Shown here piece after piece: positions 17,900 to 25,684 of a stretch of DNA of 64,000 nucleotides; the stretch's first letter is position 1, and each line of letters begins with the position of its first letter. The stretch is from JAWKTM01 sp041399085. GTDB taxonomy: Bacteria > Planctomycetota > Planctomycetia > Pirellulales > Pirellulaceae. The position numbers and the translations under genes are program-made. The notes below the pieces were generated by a model. The model was not told the origin of the DNA. It searched no databases and worked only from the letters and a program-made list of their open reading frames with translations. The stretch spans positions 1 through 64,000 of the forward strand of contig JAWKTM010000024.1 in the NCBI GenBank assembly GCA_041399085.1, written 5' to 3'.

Positions 17900-18514
17900 T
17901 CACGCGGCCTGCCGTTCATGGTGATGGTACTGACGAAACCACCACCAAACGGCGACGGCAACCACAATGACTGTGATGGTTATCGAAATCGGTTGCACGT
18001 ATTGTGACACTAATTCAAAATTGTCCCCCAGCCACCATCCCAGGCACGCGAGCAAAGCTGTCCAGGCGAACGCTCCAATACTGGTGTAAATCAGAAATCT
18101 CCACAGATTCATGCCACTCATGCCCGCGGGAATGGAAATCACGGATCGCAGCCCAGGGATTAGGCGGCAGAACAGCACGGCCTTGTCTCCGTGGCGATCA
18201 AACCACGCATCGCCGCGTCGAAGTTCGCGACTGCTGATGCCCAGCCAGCGGCCTCGGCGATCCGCCCAGCCTTGCAGTCGCTCGACGCTGACCCATCTGC
18301 CCAAACAGAATAATGGCAATTGCCCGACTGTTGATCCAACCCAGCCGGCAAGGATCACCCCCAACAAAGTCAGCTCATTTTCGGCCGCCGCAAATCCCGC
18401 GGCCGGCATGATTATTTCCGATGGCAAAGGCGGAAACACATTCTCCAGAAACATCAATAGCGCGATGCCGAAATAGCCCAGCGATTGAACAACGTCTTGT
18501 ATCCATGAAGACAT
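17900..18514 (-). CDS. DedA family membrane protein
   Basis: The product has 204 residues and four to five hydrophobic segments. It carries DedA/SNARE-associated family features: FLENVFPPLPSEIIMPAAG in the first third, with the conserved acidic and proline residues, and FCRLIPGLRSVISIPAGMS, the conserved Arg-containing re-entrant segment. DedA proteins are inner-membrane, proton-coupled flippases or transporters linked to undecaprenyl phosphate recycling and membrane homeostasis. It lies 81 bases upstream of the damaged phosphodiesterase gene on the same strand, so the two may be co-transcribed. Confidence 0.9.
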   Translation of the reverse strand: MSSWIQDVVQSLGYFGIALLMFLENVFPPLPSEIIMPAAGFAAAENELTLLGVILAGWVGSTVGQLPLFCLGRWVSVERLQGWADRRGRWLGISSRELRRGDAWFDRHGDKAVLFCRLIPGLRSVISIPAGMSGMNLWRFLIYTSIGAFAWTALLACLGWWLGDNFELVSQYVQPISITITVIVVAVAVWWWFRQYHHHERQAA

Positions 18515-18621
18515 TCGATACTTATAAGGCCGTGAATGTCGACCTGTTACTTCCTAGTAGTCGCTGGATGAAGTCACGTAGCTAGTTTGCAACATCCCAT
18601 GTGGGGCTGGTTGAATCGTGT

Positions 18622-19776
18622 TTATCGTAGTGATGTCGCGTTCAGTTCCGCTCGCAGTCTCACCATTTCCTGTCGCAGTTGTTGTAATGTGGCCGCTAGT
18701 TCTCGATTTTGCACCAAGAGCTCTTGCTGACGAGCGGCCAGTTCCGCATTCGATACGCCGGCCACCGTCGGCGGACCAGGAGCGACACCTGTGAGTTCGC
18801 GGTACGCGGCGGCGCATTGACAGCCACAACCCAGTCCGTCGTACGGGTCGCGTCGCACCGGTCTGGTCCCCAGCGTCACCGGCAATGTCACACTATCGCC
18901 GTCGCGAAGTAGTTCGACGTTGACGGTTTGATTCGGACGGTGGCTGCGAATCGCGGCCACGACTTGTTTCGAGTTGTTCATGGCCACGTCGTCGACCGAT
19001 AAGATTCGATCTCCGATGTACAAGTCGGCCACGTCCGCGGGACTGCCTTCGATTACACGCAGCACTTGAACACCCACGCCGTCGTCGCCGGCGTCCAGCC
19101 CCACGCCCATGAATGCCACCGGCAACGAACCGACGCTGACACCGCACCCAATTCTCGGCGTCGTCGCATCGACCGCCACAACACGGGGCGGCGCATCGAT
19201 CATCGGTTCGACATCCGCCAGCCGCACCGTCGCCCGCAACCCTCGGCCTAGTTGGTCCAGCGTTGCAGGGACGCCGTTCAACGTGATCGTGGCATCCGGA
19301 TCAATCGAATAGACAAAACCGTCGCCGTTTATCAGCAGCGACAGTCGCCGTCGCTCGCCCACGCCAGCAATCGTGCCTTCCGCAACCAATGGGTCGTCGG
19401 CCGCATCGGTTGCCGCGGGCTGATCGGCTGCGTCGGCGGCGCGCGGACGCGGAACCAGCGGGTCGAGGTCCAGTTGGTCGACCTGCGCGGCCGGACCATC
19501 CACTTGCGCCAAAGTGTTCTCGGCGGGCTGCTCACCTGCGATTTTGGCTGAATCCGCTTCTGTCGCACTCCCAGCGGTCGATGCTGGCGAATATGACTCC
19601 GGGGGTTCCAACTCCTCAGACGATTCCAGCACGGGCGGAGCGGCTGGCAACGGTCGAACGTCGACCACACGCGGACGCTCGGCGTACCCCCAAGATGCGA
19701 CGGCGATCAGTGCGATTGTCGTCGGCACGGCGGACAAAGCGAGTAAAGTACCTGGCGATCTGGTTGGGCGAGTCAT
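18622..19776 (-). CDS. Membrane-anchored PDZ-domain protein with C-terminal coiled coil
   Basis: The product has 384 residues from the ATG at 19776; longer in-frame starts exist but add a non-conserved, arginine-rich extension. One membrane-spanning segment lies at about residues 10-30, followed by an acidic, Ala/Pro-rich linker. A PDZ domain covers about 215-305 (GVGVQVLRVIEGSPADVADLYIGD read in parts, then ILSVDDVAMNN). The last 35 residues are a leucine-rich coiled coil (LVQNRELAATLQQLRQEM). No protease triad is present, so it is probably a periplasmic scaffold or sensor. It is divergent from the cyclase gene. Confidence 0.8.
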   Translation of the reverse strand: MTRPTRSPGTLLALSAVPTTIALIAVASWGYAERPRVVDVRPLPAAPPVLESSEELEPPESYSPASTAGSATEADSAKIAGEQPAENTLAQVDGPAAQVDQLDLDPLVPRPRAADAADQPAATDAADDPLVAEGTIAGVGERRRLSLLINGDGFVYSIDPDATITLNGVPATLDQLGRGLRATVRLADVEPMIDAPPRVVAVDATTPRIGCGVSVGSLPVAFMGVGLDAGDDGVGVQVLRVIEGSPADVADLYIGDRILSVDDVAMNNSKQVVAAIRSHRPNQTVNVELLRDGDSVTLPVTLGTRPVRRDPYDGLGCGCQCAAAYRELTGVAPGPPTVAGVSNAELAARQQELLVQNRELAATLQQLRQEMVRLRAELNATSLR

Positions 19777-20005
19777 CGTAATGCTTCTCGATAAGTGACT
19801 TGCTACGCGGGTCGTGAATGACCGCGCGGGACCGCCCTTCCCGAGGCAAAGTCCGTGCCGAAGCCGTCGATCGCCACGTTGTCGACACTGCCGCGCCAGC
19901 CATCTAAACTGGGTTGGTCGCATGAGTGATCGGCTTGCCAATCAAGTCGGATCGCTTCCCGCCGCGACGCACGTCGCCCATCGCACACCGCCTTTCGAGT
20001 CGCCC

Positions 20006-21949
20006 ATGCCGCTTTCTCATGAACGACTGCGCGCCGCCTACGAAACCGCCCGGCGCGATCTGTTGGCCGAACGCGACGCGGCCGGACACTGGGTCGGTGA
20101 ACTGGCGACTTCCGCGCTTTCGACGGCCACCGCCGTTAGTGCTCTATCGCTGGTGTTGAGGCACGCGACGCAGTTGCCGTTCGATCGCGAGCGAATCGTG
20201 GAACTCATTCGTGGCGGAGTCGACTACCTCACGACCCACCAGAACCCGGACGGCGGTTGGGGCGACACCGACAAGAGTCACTCGAACATTGCCACGGCGA
20301 TGTTAGGCGTGGCCGCGATTCACTTGGCAACCCAAGCTGGCGCGACGGATCGACCGTTGGAGGCTTACGCCGAGACGCTCGACCGTGCCAACGCCTACAT
20401 CGACGCCCAAGGTCGCTTGGCCGGACTGCGGCGGCGATACGGCCGCGACAAGACGTTCGCCGTACCGATTCTGACAAACGCCGCGCTGGCGGGCTTGGCC
20501 GACTGGCGCGAAGTTTCGCCGTTGCCGTTCGAAGCCGCCTGCTTTCCGCAATCGTTTTATCGCTTTCTGCAACTGCCGGTTGTCAGCTACGCGATTCCGG
20601 CGCTGGTGGCGATCGGACAAGCTCGCTACTTTCACCGCCCGCCGAGAAATCCGCTGATGCGATGGCTCCGTCGAGCAGCGGTTGGACGGAGCCTGGAAGT
20701 GCTGCGGCGCATGCAGCCGGCCAGCGGCGGATACCTCGAAGCCGTGCCGCTGACCAGTTTCGTCACGATGAGTTTGGCGGCCACCGACCGAGCCGACCAT
20801 GCGGTAACACGGGACGGCGTGCGGTTCTTGGTCGACTCGGTACGTCCCGACGGAAGCTGGCCGATCGACACCAACTTGGCCTGTTGGAACACCACGCTCT
20901 CGATCAACGCTTTAGCCAACGCCGAGCCGGCCGAGTCGCTCGCGGAGCTGGATTGTTTGGATTGGGTGCTCGGCTGCCAATATCACGAACGGCATCCGTT
21001 CACTGGCGCCGATCCAGGCGGCTGGGGCTGGAGCGACTTGAGCGGCGCGGTCCCCGACGCGGACGATACGCCCGGCGCGTTGCTGGCGATCGCTCATTGC
21101 CGGCGCGGCGAGACGCTGACGGACGCCGATCGCCAGCGAATCGATCGCGCGGCGCGAATGGGCATCCGCTGGTTGCTGGACCTGCAGAATCGCGACGGCG
21201 GCTGGCCAACGTTTTGCCGCGGTTGGGGTAAGCTGCCGTTTGACCGCAGCGGCGCGGATCTCACGGCGCATGTCATCCGTGCCTTTGCCGCCTGGCGTCC
21301 GAGTCTCTCGGACGCGGACTTGCTCAAACAGGAAATCGATCGAGCCATCGAGCGCGGCTTTCGATATCTACAGCGAGTGCAGCGAGCCGACGGAAGCTGG
21401 TATCCGCTGTGGTTTGGCAACCAAGATCATCCAGACGAAGAAAACCCGGTGTACGGCACCAGCAAAGTGCTGCTGGCATACCGCGACACGAATCAAATGG
21501 AAACGTCGGAAGCCCAGCGGGGTTTGGCTTGGCTGACCATGGCGCAAAACGGCGACGGCGGTTGGGGCGGCGGGCCTTCTTTAGCGGAGAACTCAATGGT
21601 GCGATCCGTAACAACCGGCGCCGACGACGACCACTCGATCGTGAGCAGCGTCGAGGAAACGGCGTTGGCCGTCGAAGCCTTGCTGGCGGGCGGTCGACCA
21701 AACACAATCGAACGAGAAGCAGAGGCGGGTATCGCTTGGCTGATCGAAGCGGTCGAGGCGGGCCGGCATCGCGAAAGCTGGCCGATTGGTTTTTACTTCG
21801 CCAAGCTGTGGTATTATGAGAAGCTCTACCCGCAAATCTTCACGGTTTCCGCATTGGGCCAAGCCTGCCGGCTGCTCCTCGGCGCCGATGCGGAAGTCCC
21901 GCCGTCCCGCCTAAGTCTCGCACACCCGACTAACGCTACCGCACGATAA
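20006..21949 (+). CDS. Squalene-hopene cyclase-like terpene cyclase (class II)
   Basis: The product has 647 residues from the ATG at 20006; an ATG at 19922 would add 28 residues. The class II cyclase acid motif is present as DADDT near residue 350 (context VPDADDTPG), matching the DxDDT protonation motif. Several QW-type repeats are visible: NPDGGWGDT, RDGGWPTFC, ADGSWYPLWFG and NGDGGWGGG. The length matches bacterial squalene-hopene cyclases. The gene is followed after 10 bases by a DUF116-polyprenyl synthase fusion, suggesting a two-gene terpenoid unit. The substrate may be squalene or another linear isoprenoid; the sequence does not settle this. Confidence 0.85.
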   Translation: MPLSHERLRAAYETARRDLLAERDAAGHWVGELATSALSTATAVSALSLVLRHATQLPFDRERIVELIRGGVDYLTTHQNPDGGWGDTDKSHSNIATAMLGVAAIHLATQAGATDRPLEAYAETLDRANAYIDAQGRLAGLRRRYGRDKTFAVPILTNAALAGLADWREVSPLPFEAACFPQSFYRFLQLPVVSYAIPALVAIGQARYFHRPPRNPLMRWLRRAAVGRSLEVLRRMQPASGGYLEAVPLTSFVTMSLAATDRADHAVTRDGVRFLVDSVRPDGSWPIDTNLACWNTTLSINALANAEPAESLAELDCLDWVLGCQYHERHPFTGADPGGWGWSDLSGAVPDADDTPGALLAIAHCRRGETLTDADRQRIDRAARMGIRWLLDLQNRDGGWPTFCRGWGKLPFDRSGADLTAHVIRAFAAWRPSLSDADLLKQEIDRAIERGFRYLQRVQRADGSWYPLWFGNQDHPDEENPVYGTSKVLLAYRDTNQMETSEAQRGLAWLTMAQNGDGGWGGGPSLAENSMVRSVTTGADDDHSIVSSVEETALAVEALLAGGRPNTIEREAEAGIAWLIEAVEAGRHRESWPIGFYFAKLWYYEKLYPQIFTVSALGQACRLLLGADAEVPPSRLSLAHPTNATAR

Positions 21950-21959
21950 GGACTTCACC

Positions 21960-23804
21960 TTGGCCACAGCACCCGTGTCGCGCCCGCTCGTCGAGTCGTT
22001 GCCGGAAACCCGCGGCGAAAAGCGTCGTTCGCGTCGTCGTCAAACCGCTCATTTGAAAGGCGTTCCGCAATCGAAGGCCCTGCGCGAATCGATGCGCGCG
22101 AAATGCCAGGAAGTGGCCGATCGGCTTGACAAGGACCGGCCGCTGACCAAAGACGAAATGGAAGCGGTCGCCCGAGCGCTGCTCGAAGAGATCGGCCAGC
22201 CGGAATCGTATCTGGGCTGGACGATGGTGATGCTGGCGACGGCCTTCTGGCAAGATCAAGTCGCCTCGATCCCGCCTTCGCGCCGCTTGTTTTTGCTGCC
22301 GCATTGCTTGAAGCACGCCGAGGGCTGTCCGGCGGATTACGACGAATTCGGTCTGGATTGCAAAACGTGCGGCGCTTGCAGCATCGCCGACTTCCGCACG
22401 ATGGCCGAAGACATGGGCTACAAAGTCTTGGTCGCCGAAGGCTCGCCGATCGTGCTTAAGATCATCGTCAGCGGCTATGTCGATGCGATCGTCGGCGTGG
22501 CTTGTCTGAACGTCTTGGAGAAGGCGATCGACAAAATCCTGCTGGCCGGCATTCCCTGTATGGCCGTGCCGCTGTTGTCCAGCGACTGTCGCAATACGTC
22601 GGTCGACGAGGACTGGGTCAGCGAGATGATTCGTGTCGAGCCGCGGCAGGCGGCGACTACCACGCGGACTTATGTGCATTTGATGCGAGCCGCCTCGCGG
22701 ATGTTCGAGCCCGACGAGCTGGAACGGCTCGCACCGCGATTGCGAGGCGGCCCGCGACTGGCGGAAGCCAACGGCCAGGGCATCGGCGCGCTCGATCCGA
22801 TCGCCGCCACGGAAGCATTGGCTTACGACTTCTTGTCGAAAGGCGGCAAGCATTCGCGGCCGTTCATCACGCTGGCGGTTTACGATGCTCTGACCGGCGG
22901 ACAAGGCACGTCGGCCGCGGGGGCGAAGTGCGTCGAACAATTCAGCGACGCCGTCCGTCGCACCGCCATGTCAATCGAGACCTTCCACAAAGCCTCGCTC
23001 GTACACGACGACATCGAGGACAACGACCAATATCGCTACGGCCAACCGACAATGCATCGCCAGCACGGAATCTCGACGGCGATCAACGTGGGCGACTATA
23101 TGATCGGACTCGGATATCGACTGGTCAGCCGCGATACGGCGACGCTCGGCGCGGAAACGACGGCCGAGATTCTGGACCGCCTGGCCGACGCGCATCTGAA
23201 GCTGTCCGAAGGGCAAGGCGCCGAACTGCTGTGGCGCGACTCGCTGGAAAAGCGGCTCAAACCGATCGACGCGCTGAAGATCTACGCGCTCAAGACCGCC
23301 CCGGCTTTCGAAGCCGCCTTGTACTGCGGCGCTCGCTTGGCTGGCCCGGCCGATCAGTACGCCGAGCCGATTAAACAGTTCGCCCGCAACCTGGGCGTCG
23401 CTTTTCAGATTCTCAACGATTTGAACGACTGGCAAGGCGACGCGAACAACAAGCTTTCAGCCGGCGGCGACACGCTGGGCGGGCGGCCAACCGTACTTTG
23501 GGCTTTGGCGCTGGAGCAGTTGCCCGCCGACAAACAAGAGGAGCTGCTCGCCTTAGTTGGCGATGACACGCGCTCGGCGGAATACCGTGTGTCCCGCGTG
23601 CGGCAGCTTTACCAAGAGGCCAACGTCTTCGAGCAAGCACATCGCTTGGTGGACAAGCACCAGCAGCGAGCCGAATCGGTGGCCGACTCATTGGAAAACG
23701 ACGAACTGCGACGTCTGTTTTACTACCTGATCGACTCGGTCTTGGAACGCCCCGACGAGACCGCGTCCGCACCCGTCGCGCTATCGCTCGCCGCGGTTCG
23801 TTAA
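21960..23804 (+). CDS. DUF116-polyprenyl synthase fusion protein
   Basis: The product has 614 residues and probably starts at TTG 21960, because an AAGGA site lies seven bases upstream and no ATG occurs before residue 45. Residues about 80-235 match DUF116: cysteine-rich LDCKTCGACSIADF, then AEDMGYKVLVAEG, VGVACLNVLEKA and NTSVDEDWV. Residues about 285-600 are a trans-prenyl diphosphate synthase: SKGGKHSRP, the first Asp-rich motif HDDIEDND (DDIED at 349-353), and a second Asp-rich motif that reads NDLND rather than DDxxD. It would make the allylic diphosphate or chain used by the neighbouring cyclase, but chain length is unknown. Confidence 0.85.
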   Translation: MATAPVSRPLVESLPETRGEKRRSRRRQTAHLKGVPQSKALRESMRAKCQEVADRLDKDRPLTKDEMEAVARALLEEIGQPESYLGWTMVMLATAFWQDQVASIPPSRRLFLLPHCLKHAEGCPADYDEFGLDCKTCGACSIADFRTMAEDMGYKVLVAEGSPIVLKIIVSGYVDAIVGVACLNVLEKAIDKILLAGIPCMAVPLLSSDCRNTSVDEDWVSEMIRVEPRQAATTTRTYVHLMRAASRMFEPDELERLAPRLRGGPRLAEANGQGIGALDPIAATEALAYDFLSKGGKHSRPFITLAVYDALTGGQGTSAAGAKCVEQFSDAVRRTAMSIETFHKASLVHDDIEDNDQYRYGQPTMHRQHGISTAINVGDYMIGLGYRLVSRDTATLGAETTAEILDRLADAHLKLSEGQGAELLWRDSLEKRLKPIDALKIYALKTAPAFEAALYCGARLAGPADQYAEPIKQFARNLGVAFQILNDLNDWQGDANNKLSAGGDTLGGRPTVLWALALEQLPADKQEELLALVGDDTRSAEYRVSRVRQLYQEANVFEQAHRLVDKHQQRAESVADSLENDELRRLFYYLIDSVLERPDETASAPVALSLAAVR

Positions 23805-23831
23805 CGAGTTGTTTGGATCAATTCGCTCGTC

Positions 23832-23920
23832 TAACCGCGCGGCCAACGGCCCGCGCTTCAACACACGCGGCCCTTGTTTAACCGCGCGGCTAGCGGCCCG
23901 CGCCTTAAGACGCGCGGCCC
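23832..23920. repeat. Two tandem copies of a 42-base GC-rich intergenic repeat
   Basis: Copy 1 (23832-23873) and copy 2 (23879-23920) both begin TAACCGCGCGG and end CGCGGCCC, with about 35 of 42 positions identical. Each contains GCGGC/GGCCCGCG self-complementary parts, as in REP-like elements. They lie between convergent genes. Confidence 0.75.
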
Positions 23921-23950
23921 GTTGGGCACGGGGTTAAACGACACCTCGGA

Positions 23951-24000
23951 AACAAAAAAAGCGACGCCGGGAACTCAATCCGCGGCGTCGCTTCGTGTTT
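23951..24000. terminator. Bidirectional intrinsic terminator
   Basis: GCGACGCCG (23961-23969) pairs with CGGCGTCGC (23983-23991). On the minus strand the stem is followed by TTTTTTTGTTT, a strong terminator for the leftward gene ending at 24038. On the plus strand TTCGTGTTTT follows, a weaker terminator for the cyclase operon. Confidence 0.85.
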
Positions 24001-24037
24001 TCTGCTCGACAATCCGACTTTGGGCTCGGTCTACCGA

Positions 24038-24556
24038 CTAGCTTCCATCGTCGTCCAAGGCCAGCGGCACCGCGATCGCCACGGCAACCGCACCGCCCCA
24101 GAACCACGGGCTGCGAAGGACATTGCCCAGAACCGGATGACCGCCTTGGCCGCGATACACTTCGGCGCCAGTCACCAGCGTGGCTTGTTGCTTCGCCGCG
24201 GGCGGAGCCGTGTTCGGCGCCCATAGACGGAACATCATGCCTTCCTGGCCAACGACCACTTGGTACAAGCCGCCGTTCAGATTCGAGACGGTGAACTCAC
24301 CGCTCTTGTCCGTAACGGTTTGAGCGATCACTTGATTATCGCGAGCGACCGTGACAGTGACGCCGACGTTCGGTTGACCGGTCGCCGTCAGCGCTTGGCC
24401 GTGGAACACTCCGCCGGATTGCAGAGCCACGTCGTGAACGACAGGCGCCGCGGTTTGAACAGCGGCGGGCGAGGCCGCCTGAGCGAGCTGCGGCAACGTC
24501 ACCAACGCACAAGATAGCGCGACGGCGAGGCACCGGAAGCTTCCATTGATTTTCAT
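24038..24556 (-). CDS. Exported carboxypeptidase-regulatory-like domain protein
   Basis: The product has 172 residues from the ATG at 24556, which has a GGAG site eight bases upstream. Residues 1-27 are a signal peptide ending AQA. A beta-sandwich segment of the carboxypeptidase-regulatory/Cna-B type follows: GGVFHGQALTATGQPNVGV ... DKSGEFTVSNLNGGLYQVVV. Near the C-terminus a hydrophobic helix (WGGAVAVAIAVPLAL, about 152-166) is followed by DDDGS. This layout, one regulatory-like domain plus a terminal membrane helix, suggests a small envelope protein displayed outside the cytoplasmic membrane. No enzymatic residues are visible. Confidence 0.78.
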   Translation of the reverse strand: MKINGSFRCLAVALSCALVTLPQLAQAASPAAVQTAAPVVHDVALQSGGVFHGQALTATGQPNVGVTVTVARDNQVIAQTVTDKSGEFTVSNLNGGLYQVVVGQEGMMFRLWAPNTAPPAAKQQATLVTGAEVYRGQGGHPVLGNVLRSPWFWGGAVAVAIAVPLALDDDGS

Positions 24557-25150
24557 GGGTTGCACTCCGTTTGACTGATTTAAGTGGGATCGTGGGATTT
24601 CGCCACGGACTTCGATCGACCGCGGCATTCCGTGATCTAAAACGAATTTCGCCGTGCGGCTATGTTTTCCAGACACACCCCTCGACTCGCTTGAGACATA
24701 GGGCGGCTGGGCAATCTAAAGCCGTCGACAATTGCCACGTGTCGCACGGTCACAATGCCGCTGGGATTGGGGTCGCCGAAGTCATGATTAAACCGCGCGG
24801 GCCTACATCGCTGACTCAAGCACTTACCTCACCGCGTGTGGGTGGCAACCGACTTATCTACCGGTATCGGCCAAGGAATTGGCTGTCTTGAGCTAAATCG
24901 GAGAATTGGGACAATCGGCATACTCCGACTCCGATCACGGGCCCATTTGGGCCTGCGGACCTCTTGCGACCGCGGCGATTCACCGCCGCTTGCTCAACGC
25001 AGCGGGGACTCGCCAAAGGTTGACCTGCCAGCTCACTCCCCTAACATCTACGGAAACACCCACAAAACGCACACTCGCCCACGTCGCTCTAGCCGTTTCG
25101 GCTCGCCGATGTGGGTTTTTTGTTTTCTCGCAATCGAAGGGAGCACGACG
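24557..25150. other. Divergent intergenic region between envelope protein and FKBP genes
   Basis: These 594 bases contain no convincing gene. They hold the upstream regions of both divergent genes and, close to the FKBP start, a hairpin with a T-run (25078-25121). No other structured element was recognised. Confidence 0.5.
25078..25121 (+). terminator. Terminator-like hairpin in the FKBP leader
   Basis: CCCACGTCG (25078-25086) pairs with CGATGTGGG (25107-25115) with one mismatch, enclosing an inner hairpin AGCCG-TTT-CGGCT, and is followed by TTTTTTGTTTT. It ends only about 25 bases before the FKBP start codon and upstream of its ribosome-binding site. It may be an attenuator, or the end of an unrecognised short transcript. 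Confidence 0.6.
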
Positions 25151-25588
25151 ATGGCAAACGCAAAACTTGGCGACACGGTGGTTCTGCACTACACCGGCCG
25201 CCTGGACGACGGATCGGTATTCGATTCGTCCGAACAGCGCGAACCGCTACGCGTGACATTGGGCGAAACCGGATTGATCCCCGGCTTCGAGGAAGCGGTA
25301 ATCGGCATGGAGCCAGGCGATTCCAAGACGGCCAAGATCCCGGCCGAATCGGCCTACGGACCGCGCCGCGACGATATGGTGGTCGAATTCAACCGAGGCG
25401 AACTCCCGGCTCAATTCGATCCGTCGGTCGGCCAGCAAGTTCAGCTTCGCACGCAATCCGGCCAACCGATTCCGGCTCGCGTGATCGATGTGAACGACGA
25501 CGCCGTGAAGCTGGACGCCAATCATCCGCTGGCCGGCGAAGCGTTGACGTTCGACATCCGGCTGGTCGAATTGGTAGCGGAAGCTTAA
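25151..25588 (+). CDS. FKBP-type peptidyl-prolyl isomerase, SlyD-like
   Basis: The product has 145 residues from the ATG at 25151, with AAGGGAG upstream. The FKBP core is seen in LHYTGRLDDGSVFDSS and GLIPGFEEAVIGMEPGD. The middle (AYGPRRDDMVVEFNRGELP ... QLRTQSGQ) is the inserted IF chaperone domain of SlyD-type proteins, and the end reads KLDANHPLAGEALTFDIRLV, the typical closing strand. It lacks the His/Cys-rich metal tail of E. coli SlyD. It should catalyse prolyl isomerisation and assist folding in the cytoplasm; no signal peptide is seen. Confidence 0.94.
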   Translation: MANAKLGDTVVLHYTGRLDDGSVFDSSEQREPLRVTLGETGLIPGFEEAVIGMEPGDSKTAKIPAESAYGPRRDDMVVEFNRGELPAQFDPSVGQQVQLRTQSGQPIPARVIDVNDDAVKLDANHPLAGEALTFDIRLVELVAEA

Positions 25589-25684
25589 CTCGTTCGCCCG
25601 CAGCAACCCTGTCCCGCTCGAATTAAAGTAGTAAGCTCGCTCTGCTGATTGCTACTTGATTCACACTCGGGACGGAACACTGCG

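Noticed and set aside
21936..22940. 334-codon minus-strand open frame
   Set aside because: It is antisense to the DUF116-prenyl synthase gene and is rich in Arg/His/Gln, as expected for a shadow frame.
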